64,000 bases of DNA from Sphingosinicella terrae (GCF_003347635.1 NZ_QDFY01000001.1:806001-870000), one strand, 5' to 3'. Shown: positions 54,114-63,685, counted from the first letter of the stretch. The notes: generated from the letters alone by a model not told the origin. Numbers and translations: made by a program.

Positions 54114-54949
54114 TGCAGCTGGCAGATGTCGAGGACGTTCATGTCCGTATAGTCCTGGTTCTCGCCGGCCATCGCCCAGATGAAGGCATAGGATTTGGTC
54201 CCCGCGCCCATGTGAATCGACCAGACCGGGCTGATCACCGCTTCCTCGTTGGCGACGACGATGTGCCGCATCGCCTCGCCTTCGCCCATGAAGTGCATGA
54301 CCCGGTCATTGTCGCCGTCGAGCTCGAAATAGAAATAGATCTCCGAGCGCCGCTCGTGGATGTGCGGCGGCATCGTGTTCCAGACGCTGCCGGGCTTGAG
54401 CACGGTCAGGCCCATGACGAGCTGCGCGCTGTCGCAGACGCCGGGGATGACGAGCTGGTAGATGGTGCGCTGGTTCGATTCCTCGAGACTGCCGCGCTCG
54501 AGCGCATTGGCCTCGGCGATCGACAGCTTGCGGGTCTGGAAGGTCTTATGCGCCGGGCAGGAGGCGAGGTAGAAGCGCGCACCCTGGCCGGCGAAGGTCA
54601 CGTCCTTCGCCCCCATCGTGACGTAGAGGCAATCCTTGTTGTCCAGCGAGAAGGTCTCGCCGTCGACGGTGACCGTCCCGGATGTCTTGCCGACATTGAC
54701 GATGGCGAGCTCGCGCCGCTCGAGGAACGGGTGGCCGGCGGCCGAGGCCGGTTCGGTCTGGTCCGGAAGCCGCACGGCACCGGCGCCGACCTGGACGCCG
54801 CCTATGACGAAGCGGTCGGCATGGGTGTAGCTGAGCACGACCTCGCCCTCGCGGAACAGGTTCTGGATCAGATAGCGGTCGCGAAGCTCCTCGTTCGAGA
54901 CGCACTCCATCATGTCGGGATGGGTGGCGTAATAGGTCCTCTCGAACAT
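54110..54949 (-). CDS. kduI: 5-keto-4-deoxyuronate isomerase
   Basis: A 279-residue cupin isomerase converting 5-keto-4-deoxyuronate to 2,5-diketo-3-deoxygluconate. [18 protein letters not shown] holds the metal His/Glu ligands, and [20 protein letters not shown] is a family hallmark. Start ATG 54949, six bases after GAGGAG; ATG 54955 abuts the ribosome site. First gene of kduI-kduD-kdgK-esterase, with an operator 56 bases upstream. Confidence 0.95.
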   Translation of the reverse strand: MFERTYYATHPDMMECVSNEELRDRYLIQNLFREGEVVLSYTHADRFVIGGVQVGAGAVRLPDQTEPASAAGHPFLERRELAIVNVGKTSGTVTVDGETFSLDNKDCLYVTMGAKDVTFAGQGARFYLASCPAHKTFQTRKLSIAEANALERGSLEESNQRTIYQLVIPGVCDSAQLVMGLTVLKPGSVWNTMPPHIHERRSEIYFYFELDGDNDRVMHFMGEGEAMRHIVVANEEAVISPVWSIHMGAGTKSYAFIWAMAGENQDYTDMNVLDICQLQ

Positions 54950-55005
54950 CGGCATCTCCTCTGGCTTGAAGCGGCGGCGCTCGCGGCGCGCCGGGACTGT
55001 CACTC

Positions 55006-55020
55006 TGGTAACCGGTGTCA
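55006..55020. promoter_or_regulatory. LacI-type operator upstream of kduI
   Basis: TGGTAACCGGTGTCA, complement TGACACCGGTTACCA. It ends the intergenic gap between kduI and the lacI stop. Confidence 0.75.
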
Positions 55021-55069
55021 ACACCGTAGGCAAGCCTGAGGAACGAGCCGGTCTCGGCCGCCTTCCCTC

Positions 55070-56128
55070 CTACGCCACCTCCGGCTTCGGCGGCGCGACC
55101 GACCCACGCTTGACCAGCATCGACGGCAGCATGCTCGGCTGGGAATCGTCGCCGGGCAGGACGACGTCGCCGACCAGCTTGCGCGCCGCGGAGCGCGCCA
55201 TCGACACGATCGGCCAGCGCACCGTCGTCAGAGGCGGCCAGATATGAGCGGCGATCGGCGTGTCGTCGAAGCCGATCACCGAGAGATCGTCCGGTACCGA
55301 GATGCCGCGCTCGCGCGCCGCGAAGACGATCCCGGCCGCCATCTCGTCGTTGCTCGCGAAGATCGCGGTCGGGCGCGGCGACAGGTCGAGCAGGCGGTTG
55401 GCGGCGGTGACCCCGGTTTCGAAGGTGTAGTTGCCGCCGGCGATCAGGCTCCTCGCCAGCTTGAGACCGGCCGCCTTGATCGCATCCTCGAATCCCAGCC
55501 GGCGCTCCCGTGCCGACCGGAAGCCGTCCGGCCCCTCGATCAGGCCGATCAGCCTGTGCCCGCTCTGGATGAGATAGGCCGTGGCCTCGCGCACCGCCTC
55601 GCGGTCGTTCGAGGCGACCATATGCTCGCTCGAATCGAGCTGCGCGGAGCCCATGCGGACATAGCGGCAGCCGACCTCGTCGCAGAGCCGCGCCAGCGCG
55701 TCATTCTCGGAGATGGGCGGGAGCAGAACCACCCCGAACAGCCGCTGGCGCTCCAGAAACGCGCGCACGTCGTCGAGCAGCATCGAGCTGTTCCGGTCGA
55801 CCGGACGCACGACCATCTCGAAATCGGTGCCGGCGAGCGCCTCCAGGATGCCGTGCTGGACGTTCAGGACCATCTGCGCATTGGGATTGTCGTGGATGAG
55901 GCCGACGAGAAAGTTGCGACCGAGCGCGAGCGCCCGCGCCTGCGGGTTCGGGACATAGCCGAGCTGGCGGATGACCGCCTCGACCCGCTCGCGGGTCTCG
56001 TCGTTGAGCAAAGGCGAGCGATTGATCACCCGGCTCACCGTCTTCTTCGAGACCCCCGCGAGCCGGGCGACGTCGTTGATGGTGGGCTTGGCCGCCCGCG
56101 CCGATGCCCCCTGATCCTTGTCCGCCAC
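55070..56128 (-). CDS. LacI-family transcriptional regulator of the hexuronate locus
   Basis: A 352-residue repressor. PTINDVARLAGVSKKTVSRV is the helix-turn-helix; the hinge NDETRERVEAVIRQLGYVPN leads to a periplasmic-binding-type ligand domain. FASNDEMAAGIV and VIGFDDTPIAAHIWPPLTT are typical. The ligand is probably a pectin-derived uronate. GTG 56128 follows GGGAGAGACACCG; GTG 56143 is possible. It lies between the operators upstream of kduI and those upstream of the hydratase. Confidence 0.9.
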   Translation of the reverse strand: MADKDQGASARAAKPTINDVARLAGVSKKTVSRVINRSPLLNDETRERVEAVIRQLGYVPNPQARALALGRNFLVGLIHDNPNAQMVLNVQHGILEALAGTDFEMVVRPVDRNSSMLLDDVRAFLERQRLFGVVLLPPISENDALARLCDEVGCRYVRMGSAQLDSSEHMVASNDREAVREATAYLIQSGHRLIGLIEGPDGFRSARERRLGFEDAIKAAGLKLARSLIAGGNYTFETGVTAANRLLDLSPRPTAIFASNDEMAAGIVFAARERGISVPDDLSVIGFDDTPIAAHIWPPLTTVRWPIVSMARSAARKLVGDVVLPGDDSQPSMLPSMLVKRGSVAPPKPEVA

Positions 56129-56221
56129 CGGTGTCTCTCCCACCCCATCGGCTTAGCTCGCTTGCGCAGCGCTCGCCAGCAAAAGCGCGTCGGCGACAAT
56201 GGCGTGGCGACGAGCATGGAT

Positions 56222-56234
56222 TGACACCGGTTTC
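56222..56234. promoter_or_regulatory. LacI-type operator upstream of lacI
   Basis: TGACACCGGTTTC, 93 bases upstream of the lacI start; suggests autoregulation. A further partial match (GACACCGGTG on the minus strand) overlaps the lacI start near 56126-56135. Confidence 0.65.
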
Positions 56235-56323
56235 CGAATATCACAAGCCCTGCGGCGGAGAGACCGGAATCGCGCGACCGACACGCGGGCCGGACGGATC
56301 CGGTTGCTTGCGGGGATTAGGAA

Positions 56324-56336
56324 TGACACCGGTTAC
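56324..56336. promoter_or_regulatory. LacI-type operator upstream of the hydratase gene
   Basis: TGACACCGGTTAC, ending 36 bases before GTG 56373. Same 13 bases as the site at 50294 in the other orientation. Confidence 0.7.
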
Positions 56337-56372
56337 TAGATTCGATCCTGTCCTGTCGCGGGAGCGCCGTTC

Positions 56373-57173
56373 GTGAACGAGACGCACGACGAGACGAGCG
56401 TCATCGCGCGGCGGTTCCTCGATGCCCGCCGGCGCGCTTCTCCGCTCACCGGCTATCCCGGCCAGCTGCCCGACTCGCTCGACGGCGCCTATGCGATCCA
56501 GGACGCGGCGATCGCCGGCTGGGCGCGTCCGGTGATCGGCTGGAAGGTAGGACGCATCCACCTGCCGGAAGCCGAGCGATTCGGCGCCGACCGCCTCGCC
56601 GGACCGATCTTCCGACAAACGGGCGCCGTCGAAGACGATCCGGAGATGCCGGTCTTCGAGGGCGGCTTCGCGGCCGCCGAATCCGAGTTCCTGCTCCGCA
56701 TCGGCCACGCGCCGAGCGCGGGGAAGACGCGCTTCACCCTGGACGAGGCGGCTGACCATATCGATGCGGTCCATGTCGGGATCGAAATTGCGAGCTCGCC
56801 CTTGCCGTCGATCAACGCGCTCGGACCGACTTCGGTGATCTCCGACTTCGGCAACAATAACGGAATCCTCGTCGGCCCGGCGATCGCCCGGTGGCGGGAC
56901 AGCGGCTTCGAGGATTGGGAGGTCGTCACCCTGATCGACGGCCGCGAGGCCGGCCGTGGCCGCGCCCGCGCCTTTCCCGACGGAGCGATAGGCGCCGCCC
57001 GCTTCCTGCTCGAGCTGATGGCGCGTCGCGGGATCGCGCTCCAGCCCGGCCAGTGGATCTCGTCCGGCGCCGTCACCGGCGTCCACGACGCCCGGCCCGG
57101 CCAGCGTGTCGAGGCGCACTTCGACGAGGGCTATTCGGTGAGCTGCAAGCTGGCCGCCGCCCGCGGCGAATAG
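56373..57173 (+). CDS. 2-keto-4-pentenoate hydratase (MhpD)-type protein
   Basis: A 266-residue protein of the FAH/MhpD superfamily. Segments: SLDGAYAIQDAA, VIGWKVGR, FAAAESEFLLRIG (metal-ligand Glu pair), HVGIEIASS and ALQPGQWISSGAVTG. Such enzymes add water to, or cleave, 2-oxo-4-enoic acids. Its role among uronate genes is not established; a 2-oxo-3-deoxy sugar acid could be the substrate. GTG 56373 follows GGGAG. The operator at 56324 ties it to the locus. Confidence 0.8.
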   Translation: MNETHDETSVIARRFLDARRRASPLTGYPGQLPDSLDGAYAIQDAAIAGWARPVIGWKVGRIHLPEAERFGADRLAGPIFRQTGAVEDDPEMPVFEGGFAAAESEFLLRIGHAPSAGKTRFTLDEAADHIDAVHVGIEIASSPLPSINALGPTSVISDFGNNNGILVGPAIARWRDSGFEDWEVVTLIDGREAGRGRARAFPDGAIGAARFLLELMARRGIALQPGQWISSGAVTGVHDARPGQRVEAHFDEGYSVSCKLAAARGE

Positions 57174-57271
57174 GCCCGCGTCCACGAACGGCCGCTGGCC
57201 GCCCCCTTCCCTCCCCGCGCGGACCATCGCCGAAGGTTCCTCGGGGCGGGTTCCCGGGAGCCGGGACGAGA

Positions 57272-57817
57272 TCAGTGCGCCCATTCCTGCGTCAGCAGAT
57301 CCGCTTCGCGGCCGTTCCAGCGCACCTCCACCTTGCGGCCCTGGGGATCGGCGCCGTCGGGAGCGTAGATCTCATAGATGACGACCCCGTCGGGCTGGAC
57401 GCTCTCGATCACCCGCGTCGGCTCCAGACCCGGCACATGCGCGCTCGCCGCCTCGCGCACCGGCGACGGCGCAGCGGCGAAGGCGATGTCGCGCTGGGTC
57501 TCCACGACGCGCCACGCGGCGCCGTCCTGCATGATGTCGAACTCGATTTCGGACCCGTCCGCGAGGCGGCCCTCGACGTCGTAATAGAGCCGGCCTTCGC
57601 GAGTCTCGCGTTCCGCCTCGGCGGGGACGAAGCCGGCCTGCGCCGCCTGCGCCGCGGCGAGGACCTCGGCCGGCACCTCGGCGAGCGGGACGTCGGACTT
57701 GCCTGAAGTCTCCACCCGATTGGAGGCCGGCGCGTCGGCCTGATCCTGCGCTTCGGACGCGCAGCCCCCGATCATGGCGGCTATCCCGAGCAACGCAGCA
57801 ATCGCAGTCTTTTCCAC
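57272..57817 (-). CDS. lipoprotein, PepSY-like, unknown function
   Basis: A 181-residue lipoprotein with lipobox IGGC in AIAALLGIAAMIGGCASE. The mature part has two similar beta-alpha units (GRLYYDVEGRLADGSEIEFD; GVVIYEIYAPDGADPQGRK) like PepSY domains. GTG 57817 follows GGAGGGAGAAAGG; an ATG at 57856 overlaps the operator and is less likely. Divergent from the MFS gene, sharing the operator at 57856. Confidence 0.65.
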   Translation of the reverse strand: MEKTAIAALLGIAAMIGGCASEAQDQADAPASNRVETSGKSDVPLAEVPAEVLAAAQAAQAGFVPAEAERETREGRLYYDVEGRLADGSEIEFDIMQDGAAWRVVETQRDIAFAAAPSPVREAASAHVPGLEPTRVIESVQPDGVVIYEIYAPDGADPQGRKVEVRWNGREADLLTQEWAH

Positions 57818-57855
57818 AGCCTTTCTCCCTCCGGTTACGGCGAGGGCGTTGTACA

Positions 57856-57868
57856 TGACACCGGTTTC
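57856..57868. promoter_or_regulatory. LacI-type operator upstream of the MFS transporter
   Basis: TGACACCGGTTTC, 49 bases before ATG 57918 and 38 bases before the divergent lipoprotein start. Confidence 0.7.
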
Positions 57869-57917
57869 CCCTACAACCGGCGCAGACATCCGCCAGAGGC
57901 GTCGCGGGAGGAACAGA

Positions 57918-59210
57918 ATGGCTTCGAGCAGCAGCGAAGGCGCAAGCGCGACTTCGGGAGGGTGGAGCGTCGGCAGGGTCCGCTGGGGGATCTGCGCGCT
58001 GCTCTTCTTCGCCACCACGATCAACTACATCGACCGGCAGATGATCAGCGTCCTCAAGCCGACGCTGCAGGCCGAATATGGGTGGAGCGAGACCACCTAC
58101 GCCAACATCGTCTTCTCCTTCCAGGCCGCCTACGCGATCGGCTATTTCATTTTCGGCCATTTGATGGACCGGCTCGGCGCGCGCTTCGGCTATTCGCTCG
58201 CCGCCGTGATCTGGGGCATCGCCGCGATGGCGCACGCCGGCGCGCGCGGCGCGCTCGACTTCATGATCGCGCGATTCGCGCTCGGCCTCGGCGAATCGGG
58301 CAATTTCCCGGCCGGCGTGAAGGCGGTGTCGGAGTGGTTTCCGGCCCGCGAGCGGGCGCTCGCGATCGGAATTTTCAACGCCGGCGCCAATATCGGCGCG
58401 ATCCTGACGCCGCTGATCGCGCCGATCCTCGTCCTCGCCTTCGGCTGGCGCGCGGCGTTCCTGTTCACCGGTGCCATCGTCTTCGTCTGGGTGGCGATCT
58501 GGTGGACCGTCTATCGTCGGCCGCGCGAGAAGAAGAACCTGTCCGTTGCCGAGCTCGCCTGGATCGAGAGCGATCCGGCCGACCCGCCCGGAAAGGTGCC
58601 ATGGTTGTCGCTGCTGCGCCACCGCCAGACCTGGGCCTATGCGGTCGGCAAGTTCATGATCGATCCGATCTGGTGGTTCTTCCTGTTCTGGTTGCCCAGC
58701 TTCTTTCAGACCGAGCACGGCCTCAACCTGATGACCTTCGGGCCGCCGCTGGTCGCCATCTACATCATCTCCGACGTCGGCAGCGTGTTCGGCGGTTGGC
58801 TCTCCTCGGCGCTGATGAAGCGCGGCTGGAGCGCCAATGCCGGCCGCAAGACCGCGATGCTGGTCTGCGCGCTGATGGTCCCGCCGGTGATCCTGGCGCC
58901 GGGCATCGACAGCCTGTGGGGCGCCGTCCTCCTCATCGGCCTCGCCACCGCCGCTCACCAGGGCTTCTCGGCCAATCTCTACACCCTTCCCTCCGATCTC
59001 TTCCCGCGCAAGGCGGTCGGAGCGATCATCGGCATCGGCGGCACGCTGGGCGCCGTCGGCGGCATGTTCATGGCCAAGTTCACCGGGTGGGTGCTCGATT
59101 CGACCGGCAGCTACATGCCGATGTTCATCGTCGCCGGATCGACCTATCTGCTGGCTTTGCTCGTCATCCACCTGCTGGTGCCGAAGCTGGAGCCGGCCAA
59201 GGTGGTTTGA
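57918..59210 (+). CDS. MFS hexuronate transporter (ExuT-like)
   Basis: A 430-residue twelve-helix proton symporter. TTINYIDRQMISVLKPTLQ and GLGESGNFPAGVKAVSEWFP are hallmarks of the anion:cation symporter branch that includes ExuT and GudP. In this locus it most likely imports galacturonate or short uronates across the inner membrane. GGGAGGAACAGA precedes the ATG. Operator 49 bases upstream. Confidence 0.88.
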   Translation: MASSSSEGASATSGGWSVGRVRWGICALLFFATTINYIDRQMISVLKPTLQAEYGWSETTYANIVFSFQAAYAIGYFIFGHLMDRLGARFGYSLAAVIWGIAAMAHAGARGALDFMIARFALGLGESGNFPAGVKAVSEWFPARERALAIGIFNAGANIGAILTPLIAPILVLAFGWRAAFLFTGAIVFVWVAIWWTVYRRPREKKNLSVAELAWIESDPADPPGKVPWLSLLRHRQTWAYAVGKFMIDPIWWFFLFWLPSFFQTEHGLNLMTFGPPLVAIYIISDVGSVFGGWLSSALMKRGWSANAGRKTAMLVCALMVPPVILAPGIDSLWGAVLLIGLATAAHQGFSANLYTLPSDLFPRKAVGAIIGIGGTLGAVGGMFMAKFTGWVLDSTGSYMPMFIVAGSTYLLALLVIHLLVPKLEPAKVV

Positions 59211-59348
59211 GGGGGGCGTCACAAGCCCTCTCATCCTCCTGGAACGGGGAACAGCATGGCGCCCCCTCGCCTTTTCGCCATGTGAGCGGTAACATGACTC
59301 CCGCATGAGCTGGGCGGCGGCCGCCGACCCGGCCGGGAGGGGGCGCCG

Positions 59349-60875
59349 ATGCGGATCCTGTTCGCTTGCCTGGGCTGGCTCTTCGCGCTCACGGGCGCCG
59401 CCGCCGCCGAGCCGATCGTCCTGTTCGAGGACCATCGCGATATCGGCGCCGTGTCCTTGCCCGGCGGCGTCCTCCATGATGCCGTCTCCGGCAGCTACCG
59501 GGTCACCGGCGCCGGTGCCAATATCTGGGGCGGCGAGGACGCCTTCCATTTTGTCTGGACCCGGCGATCCGGCGATCTCCACGCCGCCGCGAGCATCGCC
59601 TTCGTCGGGCACGGCGGCGATCCGCACCGCAAGGCCGGTCTGATGATCCGCCAGAATCCGACGCCGGGCTCGCCTTATGCCGACGTCATGGTCCATGGCG
59701 ACGGCCTCGTCGCCCTGCAATATCGCGAGACGCAGGATGGACCGACCCGCCAGATCGTCTCCGACGTCACCGGAGTGCGCGGCGTGCGGCTCGAACGCGA
59801 GGGCGATTACGTCTTCTTCTCGGTCGCCGGCGAGGACGGGGTCTTCCGCCATGCCGGCGGGAATTACCGCATCGCCTTGCGCGCCCCCTATCTGGTCGGC
59901 CTTGCCGTCTCCGCCCACGACGATCGCCGCACCGAAACCGCGCTCTTCTCCGAAGTCTCGCTGACGGTCCCCCGTCTCGCATATATCCCCGACACCGGGT
60001 ACCCCGCCGCGGTCGAGAGCAGCCTCGAGGTGATGGAGGTGGACGGCGCGCAGACCCGCCGCGTCGTCCGCCATTTCGACGGAAAGATCGAGGCGCCCAA
60101 CTGGACTCGCGACGGCCGCTCGCTCATCTACAACAGAGACGGCCTCATCTATCGGATTCCGGTGGCCGGAGGTACGTCCGAGCCGATCGATACCGGGCCG
60201 AACCGGCGCAACAACAACGATCATGGGCTTTCGCCGGACGGGACGAGGCTGATCATCTCCGACCAGTCCGAACCCGACAATGTCTCTCGCATCCACATCC
60301 TGCCGCTGGCCGGGTCCGACCGGCCCCAGCTGGTGGTCGGCCACCCGACCCATCCCTCCTACTGGCATGCCTGGTCGCCCGACGGCCGCACCATCGCTTA
60401 TGCCGCGACCCGCCCGGAGACCGACGGGGATTTCGAGATCTACGTCCGCGACCTCGCCGGCGGTCCGGAACGGCGGCTGACGACGTCCCCCGGCGTCGAC
60501 GACGGCCCCGAATATTCGCCCGACGGCCGCTTCCTCTATTTCAATTCGACCCGGTCCGGCGCGATGCAGATCTGGCGCATGGGCATCGACGGCAGCGGTC
60601 CCGTGCAGGTCACCACCGATCCCGATTATCGCGACTGGTTCCCGCATCTGTCGCCGGACGGCCGCTGGATCGTCTTCATCTCCTTCGGCCTCGACATCGA
60701 GCTCGGCGACCATCCGCCCAATCGCGATGTCGACCTCAGGATCATGCCGGCCGACGGCAGCGCGGGCCCACGGGTGCTCACCCGGCTGTTCGGCGGCCAG
60801 GGCACGATCAATGTGCCGTCATGGTCGCCGGACGGACGTTCGATCGCGTTCGTGAGCTACCGGCTGAAGCGCTGA
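59349..60875 (+). CDS. secreted TolB-like beta-propeller with N-terminal beta-sandwich
   Basis: A 508-residue exported protein. Signal peptide ends at TGAAAAEP. Residues 30-210 form a DUF1349-like sandwich ([15 protein letters not shown]); then PD40 propeller repeats with [39 protein letters not shown] and [16 protein letters not shown]. This is a conserved secreted propeller type seen in polysaccharide clusters of other phyla. It is not the PL22 oligogalacturonate lyase by sight, but a lyase or binding role is possible. It follows the MFS gene by 138 bases. Confidence 0.75.
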   Translation: MRILFACLGWLFALTGAAAAEPIVLFEDHRDIGAVSLPGGVLHDAVSGSYRVTGAGANIWGGEDAFHFVWTRRSGDLHAAASIAFVGHGGDPHRKAGLMIRQNPTPGSPYADVMVHGDGLVALQYRETQDGPTRQIVSDVTGVRGVRLEREGDYVFFSVAGEDGVFRHAGGNYRIALRAPYLVGLAVSAHDDRRTETALFSEVSLTVPRLAYIPDTGYPAAVESSLEVMEVDGAQTRRVVRHFDGKIEAPNWTRDGRSLIYNRDGLIYRIPVAGGTSEPIDTGPNRRNNNDHGLSPDGTRLIISDQSEPDNVSRIHILPLAGSDRPQLVVGHPTHPSYWHAWSPDGRTIAYAATRPETDGDFEIYVRDLAGGPERRLTTSPGVDDGPEYSPDGRFLYFNSTRSGAMQIWRMGIDGSGPVQVTTDPDYRDWFPHLSPDGRWIVFISFGLDIELGDHPPNRDVDLRIMPADGSAGPRVLTRLFGGQGTINVPSWSPDGRSIAFVSYRLKR

Positions 60876-60931
60876 GCAGCCGCGGCGGCCCGCCCTTCCC
60901 CGCCCCTTCGCCCGCGGCTAGAGAAACGGCC

Positions 60932-62218
60932 ATGACCCGCACCTACATGTCCGGCCTCGGCAGCCATTTCGCCACCGAAGCCGCCGAAGGCGCCCTGCCG
61001 AAGGGACGCAACTCGCCCCAGAAGCCGCCTTTCGGCCTCTATGCGGAGCAGCTTTCCGGAACGGCCTTCACCGCGCCGCGCGCGGAGAACCGGCGCTCAT
61101 GGCTGTACCGGCTGCGCCCTTCGGCCGAGCATCCCCCGTATCGCCGTTACGAGGGCGCAAGGCTGTTCGCGCCGGGCACCAGCCCGGATCCGCTGCCGCC
61201 GAACCGGCTGCGCTGGAGCCCGCTGCCGATGCCCGAGGCCGCGGCGGATTTCGTCGACTCGCTGGTGACGATGGTCGCCAATCGCGACCCGGCCGATCTC
61301 GAGGGTGTCGCCGTCCATCTCTACCGCGCCGAGCGCGACATGGAGGACCGTTATTTCTTCGACGCCGACGGCGAGCTCCTCATCATCCCGCAGGAAGGCC
61401 GGCTCGATCTCAGGACGGAGCTCGGCGCGATCGAACTGGAGCCGGGCGAGATCGCCCTCGTTCCCCGCGGCGTCCGGTTTCGCGTTCTGCTGCCCGACGG
61501 GGCGGCGCGCGGCTATGTCGCCGAGAATCACGGCGCGCTGTTCCGATTGCCCGAGCTCGGTCCGATCGGCTCGAACGGCCTCGCCAACCCGCGCGATTTC
61601 CTGACGCCCGAAGCCGCTTATGAGGACCGCGAAGGCCGCTTCACCCTCGTCCAGAAATCGCTCGGCTCGCTCTGGGTGACCGAGCTCGACCACAGCCCGC
61701 TCGACGTGGTCGCCTGGCACGGCAATCTCGCGCCGTTCAAATATGATCTCAGGCTGTTCAACGCGATCGGCTCGGTCAGCTACGACCATCCCGACCCGTC
61801 CATCTTCACCGTCCTGACCTCGCCGAGCGATGTGCCGGGACGGGCCAATGCCGATTTCGTCGTCTTCCCGCCGCGCTGGATGGTCGCCGAGGACACCTTC
61901 CGTCCGCCCTGGTTCCACCGCAACGTGATGAGCGAGTGCATGGGGCTGATCTACGGCGACTATGACGCCAAGGCGGAAGGCTTCGCCCCCGGCGGCCTCA
62001 GCCTCCACAATCTCATGGCCGGACACGGCCCCGACGTCGCGAGCTGGCGCGGCGCCAGCGAGGCGACGCTCGCGCCGCACAAGATCGAAGGCACGATGGC
62101 CTTCATGGTCGAGAGCTGCTGGCCCTACCGGCCGACGAATTTCGCGCTCGAGACCGAGGCGCTGCAGCGGGATTATGATCAGGCCTGGGGCGGATTCCCG
62201 AAGGCGCAGCTGCCCTGA
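60932..62218 (+). CDS. hmgA: homogentisate 1,2-dioxygenase
   Basis: A 428-residue iron dioxygenase that opens the ring of homogentisate in tyrosine breakdown. [12 protein letters not shown] and the iron-binding region [16 protein letters not shown] with [14 protein letters not shown] are diagnostic. The maleylacetoacetate isomerase and fumarylacetoacetase genes are not adjacent. Start ATG 60932. Confidence 0.95.
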   Translation: MTRTYMSGLGSHFATEAAEGALPKGRNSPQKPPFGLYAEQLSGTAFTAPRAENRRSWLYRLRPSAEHPPYRRYEGARLFAPGTSPDPLPPNRLRWSPLPMPEAAADFVDSLVTMVANRDPADLEGVAVHLYRAERDMEDRYFFDADGELLIIPQEGRLDLRTELGAIELEPGEIALVPRGVRFRVLLPDGAARGYVAENHGALFRLPELGPIGSNGLANPRDFLTPEAAYEDREGRFTLVQKSLGSLWVTELDHSPLDVVAWHGNLAPFKYDLRLFNAIGSVSYDHPDPSIFTVLTSPSDVPGRANADFVVFPPRWMVAEDTFRPPWFHRNVMSECMGLIYGDYDAKAEGFAPGGLSLHNLMAGHGPDVASWRGASEATLAPHKIEGTMAFMVESCWPYRPTNFALETEALQRDYDQAWGGFPKAQLP

Positions 62219-62260
62219 AACAGGGCGGCGGCCCCTTTGTCGAGGATGCGCCCCGCGACC

Positions 62261-62896
62261 TCAGTCCTTGCCGCCTCCGTCCGCAGTCGCGACGGCTTCG
62301 TCGGCGCCAGGCTTGCCACCGGGGCCGGCGCCGCCTGCCGGATCGCCCTCGGCAGCGGGACTTCCGCCGGCGGCGGCGGCGCCGCCTGCGCCATTCGCGG
62401 CCTCTTCGGCGGGATTGCATTCCCAGCGGAAGTCCGTGCTTTGCGGATTCTCGCGCGTGGCGGTGCAATTCACGCTCGCTTCGGCCCCGCTCGCGTCGCG
62501 AATGCGGCCGCTTCCCCGCATGCCGTCATCGTCCGCGCGCTCGAGGTCGATCTGGGCCACCTCGATCTGGCGGCCGCGATAGAATTCCCGGATATTGTTC
62601 TCGATGCTGGCGATCGCGGCATCATCGACCGTGGGAACGCATTGCCAGTTGATCTCCGTCCCCTCGGTGCGGCGTGCCGTGCAATTGAGCCGGCTCTCGG
62701 CGCCGCTGGCGCGGTCCCGCACCACCGCGAAGCCGGCGAAGGTGCCATCCTCCTGCTGCGCGAGATCGACCTGAGTGACTTCACCGCGCGAGGCGAGATT
62801 CTCGCGGATCGAGTCCTCGACTTTCGCTTCGTCGTTGAGAAAGTTGCAACCGGCGAGCGCGAGCACCGCGCCGAGTGAAATGACCATGACTTTCAT
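62261..62896 (-). CDS. lipoprotein with duplicated domain
   Basis: A 211-residue lipoprotein: lipobox LAGC in MKVMVISLGAVLALAGCNF. Two homologous units of about 68 residues follow, residues 26-92 and 96-162. Each has an N-terminal helix, a strand EVTQVDL / EVAQIDL, RDRASGAESRLNCTA / RIRDASGAEASVNCTA and a second Cys (INWQCVP / FRWECNP), so each unit probably has one disulphide. The C-terminal 50 residues are Gly/Ala/Pro-rich. No family recognised. Confidence 0.7.
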   Translation of the reverse strand: MKVMVISLGAVLALAGCNFLNDEAKVEDSIRENLASRGEVTQVDLAQQEDGTFAGFAVVRDRASGAESRLNCTARRTEGTEINWQCVPTVDDAAIASIENNIREFYRGRQIEVAQIDLERADDDGMRGSGRIRDASGAEASVNCTATRENPQSTDFRWECNPAEEAANGAGGAAAAGGSPAAEGDPAGGAGPGGKPGADEAVATADGGGKD

Positions 62897-63007
62897 GAAT
62901 TGCCCCCACTTGAAGCTTAGGGGCCCATTTTTCCGCGTATTTGGCGCCCATGCAAGACAGCGTCGCCCCAATCGACAAACTGAGAATGCGTCGATTAATG
63001 ATGGCAG

Positions 63008-63685
63008 ATGGCAGAGTTGATCAGGATCGCCTTCCCCGCGCTGCTGCTGGCAGGTGCCCCGGCAGCGTGGGCCGAGAGCGCTCCTGCGGGCGATCGGCCG
63101 CCCGTTCGCGCCCGCGCCAGCCTCGGCGACTATATCTCTCCCGATGAATATCCGCCCGAAGCCAGGCGGCGGGGGGCGGAGGGCACGGTCAGGCTGGTCG
63201 CCTCGATTTCTCCCGAAGGCCGCGTCGTCGACTGCCGGATCACCGGCTCGAGCGGTGACGCCGGCCTTGACGATGGCACCTGCCAATTGTTTCGCGATCG
63301 CGTTCGCTACACCCCGGCGCGCGATGCCGGAGGCCACGCGGTTCCGGACAGCGTGCCGGCGACCATTGCCTGGCGATTGCCGGAGGCGCCCGCCGTCGCC
63401 GCCCACGCAAGGGCGAATCTCGCCTCCTATGTGAGGTATAATGACTATCCTCGGACGGCGCTCGCCCGCAACGAACAGGGGCGGGTCAGTTTCGAGCTCG
63501 ACGTCTCGTCGCGCGGAGAGGTGAGTTACTGCGTCGTCACCCGATCGAGCGGCAGCAGCGCGCTCGACGCACGCACCTGCGAGATCATGCGGGAGCGTGC
63601 GCGATTCGAGCCGGCGCGCGACGCCGAAGGCAATCCCGCCCCGGACACGGTCCGGGCCGACTTGACCTGGAGGATCGTGCGCTAG
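63008..63685 (+). CDS. secreted protein with two TonB C-terminal-like domains
   Basis: A 225-residue protein. A cleavable signal (IAFPALLLAGAPAAWAES) stands in place of the usual TonB membrane anchor. Two related domains follow, residues 37-127 and 135-225, each with a YPxxAxxR-xxxGxVxxxxxVSxxGxV pattern and two cysteines. TonB-C domains normally carry energy to outer-membrane receptors; without an anchor this role is unlikely. Similar secreted tandem-domain proteins occur in sphingomonads. Confidence 0.75.
   Translation: MAELIRIAFPALLLAGAPAAWAESAPAGDRPPVRARASLGDYISPDEYPPEARRRGAEGTVRLVASISPEGRVVDCRITGSSGDAGLDDGTCQLFRDRVRYTPARDAGGHAVPDSVPATIAWRLPEAPAVAAHARANLASYVRYNDYPRTALARNEQGRVSFELDVSSRGEVSYCVVTRSSGSSALDARTCEIMRERARFEPARDAEGNPAPDTVRADLTWRIVR

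Noticed and set aside
56126-56135. GACACCGGTG at the lacI start as a seventh operator
   Set aside because: Lacks the leading T and lies over the start codon; it may be chance, so it was not counted in the six.
57372-60713. 1113-codon open frame on the minus strand
   Set aside because: Antisense to the MFS and propeller genes; no domain recognised, composition of a shadow frame.
60932-62218. hmgA as part of the pectin locus
   Set aside because: It belongs to tyrosine breakdown, has no operator copy upstream, and the FAH-superfamily gene at 56373 is of MhpD type and not its pathway partner.
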